A DNA stretch of 64,000 bases from Rosa chinensis (GCF_002994745.2 NC_037094.1:5440001-5504000), one strand, 5' to 3'; shown: positions 13,255-25,532, counted from the first letter of the stretch. Notes: a model not told the origin generated them from the sequence alone. Numbers and translations are program-made.

Positions 13255-13390
13255 CTTATTGGCGTACAAAATTGGTTGTAACTGCACAAGTTGATAACAC
13301 TTACTTTTCGTACATATAATGTCTCAAGTTCGAATCCCTCCCTCGTAGAAAGACTTGAAAAATACATGGATTGACATTTACAGATGTTGA
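13255..13390 (+). repeat. Possible tRNA-derived SINE fragment
   Basis: GTTCGAATCC at about 13327-13336 matches the consensus of a Pol III B box, with a loose A-box-like 'tggttgtaactgcac' about 55 bases upstream. No poly-A tail or target duplication is evident, so this is only a weak call. Confidence 0.2.
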
Positions 13391-13399
13391 CTATATGGG

Positions 13400-14577
13400 T
13401 GGCAAAAGCCAAAAGGCATGAGGCCCATGATCCCTTTATCCGCTATGGGCGGCTGGGCCCATTTTTCACCAGCATCATCAATATTTGATCCTTTTCCTAT
13501 GGAGACACACACACGTCATTCTGCAACCTTTTCTTTACCGGAAAAATTCTCTGCCTTGATTAGTAAACCCCAACAGATTCACAGGTATAAAATGACCGAG
13601 ACTTTTTGCAGGTTGTTCCACTTTGGAAAAAGGCTATCAAAGTTTCATGTAAATTTCAATTCTCTCTGTGACTTTGCTTCGGTTTCACGTTTCTTGGAAT
13701 CGTATCAATTACTTTGGGAAAAATGAAAATGCTCCGGAAGAATTTGAGGGCTCTGGACCAATCAATCCCTCTCAACCCTATTTCTAAGGCAGCTAGCTAG
13801 CTGAAGATTCTCAATCGGACTTTGAAGCTTAGATTGGTGAATGGTGGTGTTTGTTTTTCATACCAAACCATCAAACTTTATTATCCGTTAGAAACTTTTT
13901 ATGATTCTAGAATTGTTTAGTATGATTAAAATTTAAATAACAATTGACGACTATTGATTCAATAGCGGCAGCCAGAGACTTGGATTAGCCAAAGTCTCAT
14001 ACAAGTTGAATTTTGAATTTTAAGTTGAAGATAATACGGAGTTGCTAGTGGGTTCACGCAGGTGGTTTCACTGTCTTTCAACTTCTATCAAAACTGAGAG
14101 ACAGTTTATTGAAAGTTTGAAACACCCTTTCGTTTATTGAAGAAAATAATATACTTCGAACAGGTTTCTGTCATCTCAAGCATATATATATCCAAAAGTA
14201 TTATGACTATATGAACATTATCACTTCTGCTGGGTTTGTCGTGCAAGTAGCTAGTGCATAATGACCACATCATGCTTTATCTGATGTGCATTTAGACTTG
14301 ATCACTTAAACAAGGTGAATGAGGGGTAAATCACTAAATCCACATCAAATTCCATAAAATCTATCTAAACAACAATAGCATCAATCCTACATATGGCCTT
14401 TTCTACTGCTCTCCTTTAATTATTAGAATAGATGCTTGTCGTCGAATTCCAATCTCCATGAAACCTCCTTTTGCCTTTTAAACTAGCTCCTTGCAATTTG
14501 GAGTATATTTCATACTAAGAAAGCAGGTCTGAACCTGAAATTTTATGACATGCGGCAAAAATGTAAAATGGGCCGCC
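13400..14577. other. Intergenic spacer
   Basis: No gene recognised. The frame at 13418-13726 has no domain. The last five bases, CCGCC (14573-14577), are the left target duplication of the copia element. Confidence 0.35.
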
Positions 14578-15266
14578 TGTTGAAGGATGTTTATATAATG
14601 TGTGCCTCTACAAAATATGGTATAGAGTTGTAATAGGAAAGTGTTCTAGGTATTCAATTGTATTCGGATTCTATTACCTTTTGGGTACCTTGTAACTCCT
14701 TATTTAAAGGGCTCATATTATCAATAATTGTACATACATGTACATTTGCAAGCATAATTAGCTATAATGGGCCACGCTCATTGTACCGCCAAGGGTACTA
14801 ATTCCAACCAAGGGAATGACATACAGATACCCCGCCAGGCGAGCTACAACCTCAGCATTGGATCACCCCCAGATCACCGCCGACGCGCTGTGCCAAAATG
14901 GCATCAGTAGCTCCCAGAGCTGGGAACTGAAGCACTCCAGTCCCACACCGAAAACAAAGAGAAGAACCTCCTCTTCCTCACCTATAAAAGGTTCTCTCCT
15001 CTGTCCTCATTAATTACGTATTCAATACTTACCTACTGTTACTTTGTCAACATAAATACATTGACTAACTTAGGCATCGGAGAGTAGAAGACCGCTCAGC
15101 GCGGTCTCCCTCTGACGCCCTTTGTATTTTACTTGACAGGTAGCGGAGGCTTTGAGAACACCACAAGTATCGATCCGCCCGTCGGGTTTGCGTTATCAAA
15201 GGTTCAGCTACCGCCGAACTTTTCGACATCAACAATAATAAACAAAATTATAATTCTCCTACAACA
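14578..15266 (+). repeat. Left LTR of the copia element, split by a solo LTR
   Basis: 14578-14728 matches 22443-22593 and 15240-15266 matches 22594-22620; the sequence between is foreign. Shared text includes 'aagtgttctaggtattcaattgtattc' split over several blocks and 'ttaccttttgggtaccttgtaact'-type runs. Visible substitutions between the two LTRs show the insertion is not recent. Confidence 0.9.
14729..15234 (+). mobile_element. Solo LTR inside the left LTR of the copia element
   Basis: 506 bases beginning TGTACATACATG and ending ACATCAACA (TG..CA), bounded by the exact 5-base target duplication ATAAT (14724-14728 and 15235-15239). It has a TATA box (ctataaaagg near 14981) and a downstream 'ggcatcggagagtagaag' block of a type common near the 3' end of plant LTRs. 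No coding sequence is present, so it is a solo LTR left by LTR-LTR recombination. Confidence 0.88.
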
Positions 15267-16153
15267 AGTTATCAACATGAGTTCTAACCCTAGCCGAAAA
15301 ACAAAAAAAAAACTAAACACCAAAATCTGCCGCAGCCTCCAGCCCACGCACTGCTACTGCCCACTCTGCTAGTTCGCCTTTCGCTACTGCAAGCCCGCGG
15401 GCTGCCTCCCTAAAAGCCCTCCCACGCCCTGCCTGCCTGCGTGCGTCCATCCCTGCCTGCGTCCCTGTAAGCCCGTGCGCTGCAGCCTGCAAAACTGTCG
15501 CGAGTTCTTGCTTGCTGCTCCTTACTGCCCTGCACACTATTTCCTAATGCAAAGCCCCTGCTGCAGCTGTTTGCTGCTGCACCACGCACCTGTTGCTGCC
15601 CTGCTTTGAGATCGCTGCTGCACTACTTTGAGACCACTGCAATCAACTTAGGATTGAACAACCCCTGCAATCCTAACTTAGGATTGAAGCAGCATCTGCA
15701 ATCCTAACATGCCTACATCAACACGCGCGTGTTCTCAAGCCCAAAATCATCACGTAAGTTTTTTATAATTAAAGTTGCTGCTTTCTTGTATTTAAATTTC
15801 TTTTATTTTCTGTAGAATATTGGAATATATATTGCCAAATGGTTTTGAGTATTTAACAAAACGGAATTGTGGGGATTCACGCTTAACAAACTAAGAGTGT
15901 TCGTATGAACTAAGACTGTTCATAACTAAACAAACTAAGAGCGTTCGTATGAACTAAGAGTGTTCATAATGCTTGGACTAAAAGCGTCCGCAAGCATCAA
16001 ATTGTAACCTTATTAAAACTTTATTATTTGGTCTAATCCAAAAGAGATTCTTGGAAATTGATTTTTTGGTAGCATAGCTCGGAAATCCTATTATTTTAGT
16101 TTTCGTGGAAGTTTAGCTCCGAAACTAATATATCTTCTCTTCTTATTTTCAGG

Positions 16154-17277
16154 ATGTCGAATGAACCAAGGCTCGACTTTCCTATGCTTGACTCAACAGG
16201 CTCGGATTACCACAGTTGGGTAACCGATGTTGAGAACCACCTCACTTCGAAGGGAATACTACCCATAATCTAGGCACCTAACCCGGATCTTGTGTTTGTG
16301 AGAACACCTACAAAGCATGCTCAAGCAGTTATCTTGATGCGACGCCATATGGACAAGGCACTCAGATTGGAGTATATATCGATCAAGGATGCAAGAGAGC
16401 TATGGGTAGCGCTAGAAGAGTGCTTTGGCAATGTCCAAGATTCCTTCCTCCCTGACTTGAAGGTTCAATGGAACAATCTGCACTTTGCTGATTTCAAGTT
16501 TGTTGCTGAATATAATTCAGAAGCTCTTCGCCTACAGTCCATGTTGAGGTTCTGTGGACAACCTGTCACAGAGCAAGAGCTAATTGAGAAGACTCTCTCC
16601 ACCTTCCCCGTTTCAGCCATTGTGGTATCAAATAAATACTGTACTGAAGTCAATACTTGACGGATCACGAGATTTCATCAACTTATCAATATTATATATG
16701 TAGCTGAGAAATATGATAACATACTCGTGATGAATTATAATTCAAGGCCCATTGGAACTAAGAGCGTTCATGAGGCGAATTATAATGCACCCAAAGGAGG
16801 GCGTAAGGAGCGGAACCCTAGAAATAAGGGACATGAAGGACGTATGGGTCTATATATCCGCCCTAATCAGGAAGGAAACCGCAAGTTTGGAGCGTATACA
16901 CGTGGTGTCAATGCTACACGTGGGAGAGGGGTCGTGACAACCCTAGCCGTGGTGGTGGAACCATAGCTCGTGGCGACGGCGTCATGGGTCGTGGTGGAGG
17001 TGCCAATCCTCCTAGGGAACGCCCACAACATGCACCTCAATTAAAGGGAGGCAACCGCAATGATATGTCTCATCGATGTGGATCAAGTGAGCATTGGTTC
17101 AAGCAATGCAAGGCAAGCGAGCAACTAGCTGCAAGATACAGGGTATACAGGGACCTGAGGGAGCAAGAAGTATACCTTGTAGAAGAAGAAGATGAAGATG
17201 GTGGAGATGTTAATCTCACCATAGAGGACTTCAAAGCTGAAGATGAAGTGCACAAGGATACCGCAGACTTTGATTAG
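16154..17277 (+). pseudogene. copia gag, broken
   Basis: ATG at 16154 opens a frame starting MSNEPRLDFPMLDSTGSDYH, typical of plant copia gag N-termini. It stops after 39 codons at an in-frame TAG (16271-16273) and continues in the same frame to 16660 with 'MDKALRLEYISIKDARELW' and similar UBN2-type gag sequence. A later segment (16984-17277, shifted frame) holds the nucleocapsid zinc knuckle HRCGSSEHWFKQC, in which the first Cys of CX2CX4HX4C is lost. An acidic tail ends at TAG 17275-17277. At least one nonsense mutation and frameshifts make it non-functional. A splice-acceptor-like TTTTCAG immediately precedes the ATG. Confidence 0.85.
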
Positions 17278-17633
17278 ATTAGTCCTTTTTATTTTCCAAA
17301 AATTATGTAATAGTCAATAAATGGCAATTGTATTAACTCTTTCTTATGTGGTGCACCCAATAAAATATGATGTCTAGGAAAGTCATTGAGATAATTGGTA
17401 CTTAAGTGAGCCTCGCTCCACCAACATCTCTCTCTCTACTTTCCTGATCATATTTGATTGGAGTTGCCAAACGGATAGAGTGACTACAATGTGTCTCAGT
17501 TTAATTTTCTTTATTTTGGATTAGACCTTTTTTGGACCATTTGATGTAATTATTGGCTACATTTATTAATAAAGTATCTTATTATTCAATGTCATAGACA
17601 TGTTTTTAATTTCGAACTTTATTATTTTTCAGT

Positions 17634-20600
17634 ATGTTTCCTGGAGAGTTGGAATGCCTTGTTGATAGTGGCACCACACATACTATATTGCGACATAGGC
17701 AACTATTTTTATGGATGAGGCCTAGTCGATCTTTTGTGACTACGATGGCTAGACCATCACAATTGATTCATGGTCGAGGACCAGCTCAATTTATGTTGCC
17801 AAATGGCACAAGTATTAATGTCACCGAAGCTCTATATGCTCCTAGGGCTGGAAGGACCCTATTGAGTTTTAAAGATATAAGAGCCAATGGTTTTCATGTG
17901 GAAACACATTGTGAGAATGGACAAGAGTTCTTTTGCATCACCTATAATGACTTCAAACATAAACGAGTATTAGATAAACTTATGTGTCGTTCTAGTGGGT
18001 TGTATGCAAACACTATTCAAGTCATTGAATCCAACCATGTCATGAGAAGTGACTTATGGGATTCTGACACATATAGGCTTTGGCACGATCGTCTGGGACA
18101 CCCAGGTCGTGATATAATGATCCGTATACTCAAGACTTCACACGGACATCCATTTTTCAAAACGAAAAGAAGTCAGAACCAAAATTCTGTCCAAGGTAGG
18201 GATAGAGCCGCCTACCCCCTGCGGCCCAGTAGTGGTATTAACACCACTAATGCCTCCTTGATTCCTTTCTATACTTCTAAAATCAATTGTGACTTCGTGG
18301 CTCAATCAGATTCTTCCATGGTTGCTTTTAAAGCCCATATTTCGTTTTGCAAAGCCTGCTCTTTAGCAAAATTAGGATCAAGACCATCTTATGCAAATGA
18401 CACTAAACAAAATATTCTACTCTTGCAACGACTCCAAGGTGATATATGTGGACCTATCCAACCAACTTGCGGACCATTTAGATATTTTATGGTGTTGGTT
18501 GATGCATCGACACATTGGTCACATGTTATGCTTTTGTCCACCAGAAATGCTGCATTTGCTAAACTCCTAGCACAAATCATTAAGTTAAGGGCTCACCACC
18601 CTGATCATCCCATTAAGTCAATTCGTCTTGACAATGCTGGAGAGTTTACATCAAAAACTTTTGATGACTATTGCATGTCCATTGGGATTGAGGTTGAACA
18701 TCTTGTTCCTCACGTTCACACCAAAAATGGTCTGGCATAAGCCATCATTAAAAGGCTTCAAATGGTTGCTAGAGCATTGGTTATGCGTACCAATCTCCCT
18801 GTTTCTGCTTGAGGCTATGTAATATTGCATGCAGCAGTGCTTATTCGTCTAAGGCCTACTGCCACCCAACCCTTTTCTATTTCCCAGATGGTTACTAGAT
18901 ATGAACCTGATGTCTCACACTTATGCATATTGGAGTGTGCAGTTTATGTGTCAATTGCGCAGCCACAGCGCACCAAAATGGGTCCTCAAAGACGATTGGG
19001 CATTTATGTTAGTTATGACTCTCCAACCATTATCCGCTACTTAGAACCCTTGACAGGCGATCAATTTACCGCTAGATTTGCGGATTGTCACTTCGATGAG
19101 ACAGTCTTCTAGTCATTAGGGGGGGATAAGAACAATAATGTTCAACAGGAACGACATGAATTGTCTTGGTCTGTCCCCATTTTGTCTCATCTTGATCCCC
19201 GCACCGCACAGTCCGAAATTGAGGTGCGGAGAATTCTCGATCTTCAGAACGTAGCAGACTCTATACCTGATGAGTTTTCTGATATCGCCAAAGTGACAAG
19301 ATCACATATACCTGCTGCAAACGTGCCTGCAACGATTGATGTCCCTAAAAATAGTGGATATGGTGCCACTAGGGGTATTGGGCATGGCGTCGCCACCACT
19401 AATGGTAATGGCAATGTGGCTCATGCCGGGCTCCCAGCAAGGAAAAGTGGGAGACCCAAAGGTTCGATGGATTCTCGCCCGAGAAAGAAAGCGAGTTTGG
19501 CACAAAAAGATCCATTAATCATCGACATAAATAACCCGTCTCATGAAGATATTCCGGATTATGGTTATGTCCAAGAGACATCATTGGGGGACGCTCCAAT
19601 GTCAGAACCAATTCCAGAGAATAGAGAGATCTCCATGAATTACACTAGTGTACATGAGACGTTGAGTCGAGATTCTATTATCCTTGATGATAGGGCTGCA
19701 CTCAGATTGTGTTGGATTGGTTTTGACTCCAAATCATCTCTATGCCAAATTGAGCGGTTTAGGCATTTTGGAAAACCGGTTATCAAAAAGAAAAAGCTCA
19801 ATCCGACCCAATCCAATCCAATTAAATATGGTTTGGTTTGGTCGGTTAGGCGGTTTTCACCTATATAATATTAACATGCTATTTATAAAAAAAATCATAG
19901 TAAAAATTCAGTCGCAAGAATTGAAATTGTGTTAAATTATCTAAATTTAAAATTCAATAATTAAAATCCAAAACATATAGTCCAAAACTAAAACCTAAAT
20001 TAGATTCAATGTGATTCACTTATTTAACGACTTAGCCATCAATACTAGCTTAATATGATAGTATTAAAGGTCAAAGAATGAGAGATTGAGAGATCAGAGA
20101 TGTGATATGAAATTATCAAAAAAATTGTAGCGACTATATACTAAGGTTTTAGGCCTTTGAGCCTTGAATTCAATACGATAGTATATCATTTGAGAATAAA
20201 GTTATAACTGGAGATTTAGAACTTACTTAGAACGAACTGGACAAATGAATATATATTTATTATGTATATATATATATATATAAACTTTTTCTCTTATGTT
20301 TCAAACATACCGGTCGGTTCGGGTTTCGCAGTTTAAGTACAAGAGAAACCAAACCAACCCAGTTTATAAATGGTTTGGTTCGGTATTGAACCGATTTTCA
20401 ATTTTTAAAGTTAAAAAACCTTAACCAAACCATATTTATGTGTCGGTTTTGACCGGTTTGTACCATGTTTTGCACACCCCTACTTGATGATGTGTTTGCA
20501 TATTCTATCGCTCAAGGAATTATAGAACATTATGATATCGAACTTCGCTCCGTTGAAGAATGTCAACGAAGAGCAGAGTGGCCTAAATGGAAAAATGCGA

Positions 20601-22238
20601 TCCAAGTTGAATTGGATTCACTAACAAAGAGACAGGTATTTGGGCGTATAATGCTGACACCCCCAAGTATAAAGCTTGTTGGCCATAAATGGGTCTTTGT
20701 TAGAAAGCGTAATGAGAAAAATGAGGTTGTTAGATACAAAGCCCGCCTTGTGACGCAAGGTTTCTCATAACGCCTTTGAATCGACTATGAGGAGACATAC
20801 TCTCCCGTAATGGACGTTATAACGTTCCACTATCTTGTCAGTTTGGTAGTTTCAGAAAAACTTGACATGCAGCTTATGAATGTGGTTACAACATATCTCT
20901 ATGGGGATCTAGATTCAGAGATATACATGAAGGTTCCAGATGGACTTCAATTACCCAAATCAAGTGGCTCTAAACCATGGAGCGTGTTTTCAATAAGATT
21001 GAGACGCTCACTATATGGATTGAAACAACCCGGACGGATGTGGTATAACCGTCTAAGTGACTACTTGATTGGGAAAGGAGATGAGAATAATGAAATATGC
21101 CCATGCGTGTTTATAAAAAGGACGAGTTCCGGATTTACAATTGTAGCAGTTTATGTCGACGACACGAACCTATTTGGAACTCTAGATGAGTTAAAGGAAA
21201 CTGCTAAATACTTGAAATCCAAATTTGAGATGAAAGATCTTGGGAAAACACGGTTTTGTCTCGGACTAGAAATCGAGCACCGTAGTGATGGGATTATGAT
21301 CCATCAGTCAACATATACTCAAAAATTATTAAGGCGCTTTAATGAAGATAAAAACAAAGTCTGTGAGTACTTCTATGATCGGTCGTAGTTTTGAACCTGA
21401 AAATGATCCGTTTCGTCCAAGGGATGAGGATGAAGACTTATTAGAGGCTGAAGTGCCATATCTAAGTGCAATAGGCGCATTATTGTACTTAGCTCAATGC
21501 ACAAGACCAGACATCTCATTCACTGTGAACTTGTTAGCTAGACACAGTTCTGCTCCAACACACCGCCATTGGATTGGTGTAAAGACAATCTTTCGATACC
21601 TGAGAGGTACGATTGATATGAGTTTATTTTATCCCTACAAAGAGAAGAGAAATAACAGAAGTGTGGGATCGGACTCCACAAGGCAAAACACCACCCTCCG
21701 TGCTCCTCCTCCCCTCTATCAAAATGACAACGATGTCTTGATGGGTTTTGCTGATGTAGGGTATCTCTCTAAAGCTCACAAAAGTCGCTCCCAAAAAGGT
21801 TATGTCTTTACCATGGGAAGCACTACGATATCTTGGAGGTCTACAAAGCAGACCCTTGTTACTACTTCTTCAAATCATGCAGAGATTATTGCTCTACATG
21901 AAGCCGTGCGAGAATGCATATGACTAAGGTCTGTTGTTAGACATGTTCGAGGAACTTGTGGTTTGAAGTCCACCACAAATGAACCTACATGCATTTATGA
22001 AGATAATGCAGCTTGTATTGAGCAAATGAAGTTAGGTTTCATCAAGGGCGACAACATCAAGCATATATCGCCTAAGTTCTTTTACAATCAGCAACAACAT
22101 GCACTTAAAAATATTGAAGTGAATCAGATCCGATCAGAGGATAATGTAGCGGACTTATTTACTAAGTCGTTACCTAAATCCACCTTCGAGAAACATGTGA
22201 GAAACATCGAATTAAGAAAGTTATCCGAACTCCCATGA
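17634..22238 (+). pseudogene. copia pol (protease, integrase, reverse transcriptase, RNase H), broken
   Basis: The protease motif DSGTTHTIL is near 17660-17690. The integrase zinc-binding region contains YRLWHDRLGHPG (about 18070-18105), and the integrase core contains GDICGP and RLDNAGEF. The third catalytic acidic codon of the integrase is replaced by TAA (18738-18740). More stops follow (TGA in the alanine/glycine-flanked position near 18811; TAG at 19110-19112). The hAT-type element 19691-20482 then interrupts the frame. Reverse transcriptase resumes at about 20491, with stops near 20768-20770, YGLKQPGRMWYN, the catalytic YVDD near 21152 and a frameshift around 21340-21365. RNase H (GFADVGYLSKAHKSRSQKGY) follows, with a TGA at 21921-21923 and a tail to 22238. 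Confidence 0.9.
19691..20482. mobile_element. Non-autonomous hAT-type element inserted in copia pol
   Basis: The exact 8-base target duplication CTTGATGA (19683-19690 and 20483-20490) flanks 792 bases whose ends are inverted: TAGGGCTGCAC on the left and, reversed, TAGGGGTGTGC on the right. An 8-base duplication and TAGGG(G)TG ends are hallmarks of hAT transposons. The interior is AT-rich with subterminal 'ggtttggttcggt' motifs in both orientations and an (AT)n run near 20264-20281. No transposase. Excision in silico would restore an uninterrupted reading frame across the site, confirming the boundaries. Confidence 0.93.
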
Positions 22239-22442
22239 TTGTAGCAATCAGGGGGAGATATTAACATCAGGGGGAGGTATGATGTCTACATGTTCGATCT
22301 CATAGAGTGAATGACGTGTTGTGCTCTTTTTGCCCTTCGACCAGGGTTATTTTTGTCCCACAGGGTTTTTGTTACCTGGTAAGATTTTTAGTGAGGCAAC
22401 GATCAAAGCGTCATCACCAAGTTTGAGCGGCACAAGGGGAAG

Positions 22443-22620
22443 GATTGAAGAATGTCGACATAATGTGTGCCTCCACAAACTAGGATTTAGAGTTGTAATA
22501 GAAAAGTGTTCTAGGTATTCAATTGTATTCATATTCTATTACCTTTTGGGTACCTTGTAACTCCCTATTTAAAGAACTCTTATTATCAATAATAAACACA
22601 ATTACAATTCTCCTACAATA
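22443..22620 (+). repeat. Right LTR of the copia element
   Basis: 178 bases matching the two halves of the left LTR. The terminal dinucleotides have drifted to GA..TA. The target duplication CCGCC follows immediately. Confidence 0.9.
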
Positions 22621-22625
22621 CCGCC

Positions 22626-23770
22626 CATATTTTTATGTGTGTATATAAAGAAAAAAAAATATACACTATAACAGTGTTACATGAGATTCGAGCTCTCAAT
22701 CACTAACAAAAAAATTATATATTTTACCACTGGAATATATTTCATGTGAATCATGTCACAACTCACAACACGTATTTACACTATATAGTATTTATATAGG
22801 AGTGAACTTTAAATTAGGCCCATTTTTAAATGGCTTGACTTAGCTGCCTGACTGCCTCTTCTGGCTCGTCTTAGGTCTGGCCCTACAAGAAAGCTTAATG
22901 ACAATTACCATTTTTATCAAAGGCGAAGGATATTCGATCTGGATATGTTCTTCCGCTTATTATGAACTATCCCTACACTTGTGGCTCTTTCGATCATAAT
23001 GTCAACAAATAAATACATGTTTAATAAATTGAACGTGCCAAGTGACACGCTCCTCTTGTTTCTCTTCTAATCGATCCATTCATAGCCTCAGGTCTCATCT
23101 CAATCAAATTCAAAGAGTGACAAGACATGATTCATAATTGTATAATTCTTGAGAGAATACAAAGTTATAATGTATAAAACTATAAGTAGTAAAGTAGGTG
23201 CGTATTATATGTACACGTACACCAGTTTTATATCAATCAATTAGCGAATCTCTCAATACTAGTTCTAGATATTATGCTCCTTTAATAAAAGACTCGGTGG
23301 TTAACACGTCCTACATACTTTGTAAACAAGTCTCGCAATTGATTTGGTCTAAACTTTTATTTATGTGATGCAACCAGACTCCTGAACAGAAACTAAGATC
23401 CTTATTTTATAGATTTTCATACCCATTTGAGGCACCTGGTATTATTGAAAAGAGGAAAAATGAAAAAAAATTTATAGCACAAACTTCTTCAATTTTTGTT
23501 ATATCTTTGTTTTTTGATATTTTGTTTTATCATATTTCAGAAATTAGATAATTTCATTATTTATCTATGGTTAGAAAGCGCGTACATTAGTTTTTGTCTT
23601 CGATCAAGCGTAAATGACTTAAGCTACCGAACAAATTGACAAGTACCCTCACTATAAAACAGATGTAGCTCACTTACTTAAAAAATTAAAAAAAATAGCC
23701 TACCAAAACCTTGACCATCCTAACTCTTAAAGTAGTACACCTAGTTGTCTAGAAAACGAACTAAGAATTA
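22626..23770. other. Intergenic spacer
   Basis: AT-rich; no gene or bounded repeat recognised. Confidence 0.4.
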
Positions 23771-23775
23771 AGTAG

Positions 23776-24383
23776 TGTTAAACAGCAATAAGCGTGGCCC
23801 ATGACCCACCATTATACTGATATTGTCCAAACTTTACCACATGTTAGGTGTTGAGTTTTATCACAAAATGTCTCTGTACAATTGGGTGAGATCCACTCAC
23901 TTATAAGTTATATTTTATTTTGTCACTTTTCCAATGTATGATCTTTCCTCTCAAACATGCCCCCTCACGTGCAACCTAACTCTAGGTCTGCACGTGAAAT
24001 TAATTAATCTAATTCCCACATTGAAAATTAGGACACAAGTCTCATATCGGAGACTTGGTCAATACAATCCAAAGCCCACATTGGACACTTGGTAATAATC
24101 CAATCAGAATATTTCGATGGCAATACAAGGAACCCCAATTTGGGCTCATGATATGTGCCTACGTGGAGACGCAATTAGAGAAGGACTCGCTCTGATATCA
24201 TGTTAAACAGCGACACGCGTGGTCCATAACCAACCATTGTACCGATATTGTCCAAACTTAACCACCTGTTAGGTGTTGAGTTTTAATCACAAAAGGCCTC
24301 GGTAAAATTGGGTGAGATCCACCCACTTATAAGTTTTATTTTATTTTGTCACTTTTCCAATATGAGATATTTTCTCTCCAACA
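23776..24383 (-). mobile_element. TRIM (miniature LTR retrotransposon), complete
   Basis: Two direct repeats, 23776-23957 (182 bases) and 24201-24383 (183 bases), enclose 243 bases with no coding capacity. Both repeats read TGTTAAACAG.. at the left and end in CA. The exact 5-base target duplication AGTAG lies at 23771-23775 and 24384-24388. Read on the minus strand, TGATATCAGAGC (24200 down to 24189) abuts the 5' LTR and differs by one base from the plant tRNA-iMet primer site TGGTATCAGAGC. A G-rich polypurine tract (GTGAGGGGG, near 23959-23967) abuts the other LTR. These features give the strand and show that all cis signals of a retrotransposon fit into 608 bases. Confidence 0.93.
24189..24200 (-). 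other. Primer binding site of the TRIM (tRNA-iMet type)
   Basis: TGATATCAGAGC directly next to the 5' LTR; one mismatch to the canonical site. Confidence 0.75.
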
Positions 24384-24545
24384 AGTAGACAACTAGCAAA
24401 AGTCCATTTGATCGGCAAAACTATTTGGCAAAGAAATTAAAGTTTTTCCTTGCCCTTAGAACTAGGGCCAACTACATCAGTAGCAATAGTAGGATAAGTA
24501 AGGCGCAAAGGAACCGTACCTTGCTTCTTGTTCTTGTTCTACCTT

Positions 24546-25514
24546 TTTTTTTTTGACAGAGTAATAGAGATTTCATTTAATCCCAAAGCCAGAACGACAC
24601 ATACAAATAAGCCCTATATGCTTGTACCCTACATCAGTGGTCAAGCAGGTAAGGGAATACGGGTACCATTCACTAGTACAATGAAGTTCACTTATTTGAA
24701 AGCCTACAAACTATGACAATTCCATCAACACAAAGAAAACTATTGTGAATCTCCCTTCGTCAATGCACTCAATTGTGGTACTCCGGAAGATTCATTAACT
24801 AGGTGTAAAAAGAACTAATAGCTTGTAGACTAGAAACACACGAAGTGTCCTGATTGGGCCGAAACCCACTAGGTTCCCCAAAATGTAGAGAGTAATTTAG
24901 AAAAAACTAAATCTGTAAAAAAAAGCCCTAAAAACCCAAAATCCAGCCCAAGGCCCAAACAGAGAAACATGCCTAGCTCAGGCCCAGACCCAACACAGGT
25001 CCGTGACAGAACCTCGTCGCCGGAGTAGCAACACCAGACGCTCGTCGTCGCACCAACCCGCAGCCCAACAAGGCGACGAAGCTCCCATCGCCGTCAAGAT
25101 TGCCTAGTATCCTCCCCGCCCAACTTAGGTTAGCCAAATACCAGTCAACACCATCAGCACAACCATCATCAACTTGAGACCAGAGGAAGAACGGGTCGCC
25201 CGACTGGCCAACCACACCTCACCTTGGATCTCCTTGACCGTATCGCACCACAGTGTTGCCTGCCACCACCTGCATCGCCGGTCGCCCTCGATTCAGCCTC
25301 CCCCTCTGTCCCTGCCTAACAGCCTCTTTCAGGAGCCACCAAGCTCCCCTCAAAAAATTCCCTGCCCGGCTGTACTCACCGCACTCAGACGAGGCCAGAG
25401 GCCAAGCTCGGCGCGGGAGCCGCCGGACAAGAATGGATAGGAAGGTAGCGAAATCCTATAAAGGAGCCGCCGGTAGGGTTTTATTTTGTATGGAGGACTA
25501 AAACTTATTATGTT
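24546..25514 (-). mobile_element. Non-autonomous retroposon (LINE-like) with an 18-base target duplication
   Basis: TTGTTCTTGTTCTACCTT occurs at 24528-24545 and again at 25515-25532. Between them is a 969-base insert that begins (plus strand) with a T-run and 'gacagagtaatagagatttcatttaatccc', i.e. a poly-A tailed 3' end on the minus strand. This is the signature of target-primed reverse transcription. The minus-strand 5' part is GC-rich (aaaccctaccggcggctcc), like 5' UTRs of plant L1 elements. No endonuclease or reverse transcriptase can be seen, so it moved in trans or lost its coding part. Frames inside it (24973-25440) show no domain. Confidence 0.85.
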
Positions 25515-25532
25515 TTGTTCTTGTTCTACCTT

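Larger units (their letters stand above)
14578..22620 (+). mobile_element. Ty1/copia LTR retrotransposon, decayed, with two nested insertions
   Basis: It is flanked by the exact 5-base duplication CCGCC (14573-14577 and 22621-22625). The LTRs are very short: right LTR 22443-22620 and left LTR 14578-14728 plus 15240-15266, each 178 bases once the solo LTR at 14729-15234 is set aside. The left LTR starts TG and ends CA; the right one has diverged at both ends (GA..TA). Protease, integrase, reverse transcriptase and RNase H occur in that order, which defines copia. A purine tract (AAGGGGAAGG, about 22433-22442) precedes the right LTR. Downstream of the left LTR is AGTTATCAACATGAG, a candidate primer site. 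Several nonsense and frameshift changes make it incapable of autonomous movement. Confidence 0.93.

Noticed and set aside
24973..25440. Genes in the GC-rich part of the retroposon
   Set aside because: The frames lie within a bounded non-autonomous retroposon and show no endonuclease, gag or reverse transcriptase motif.
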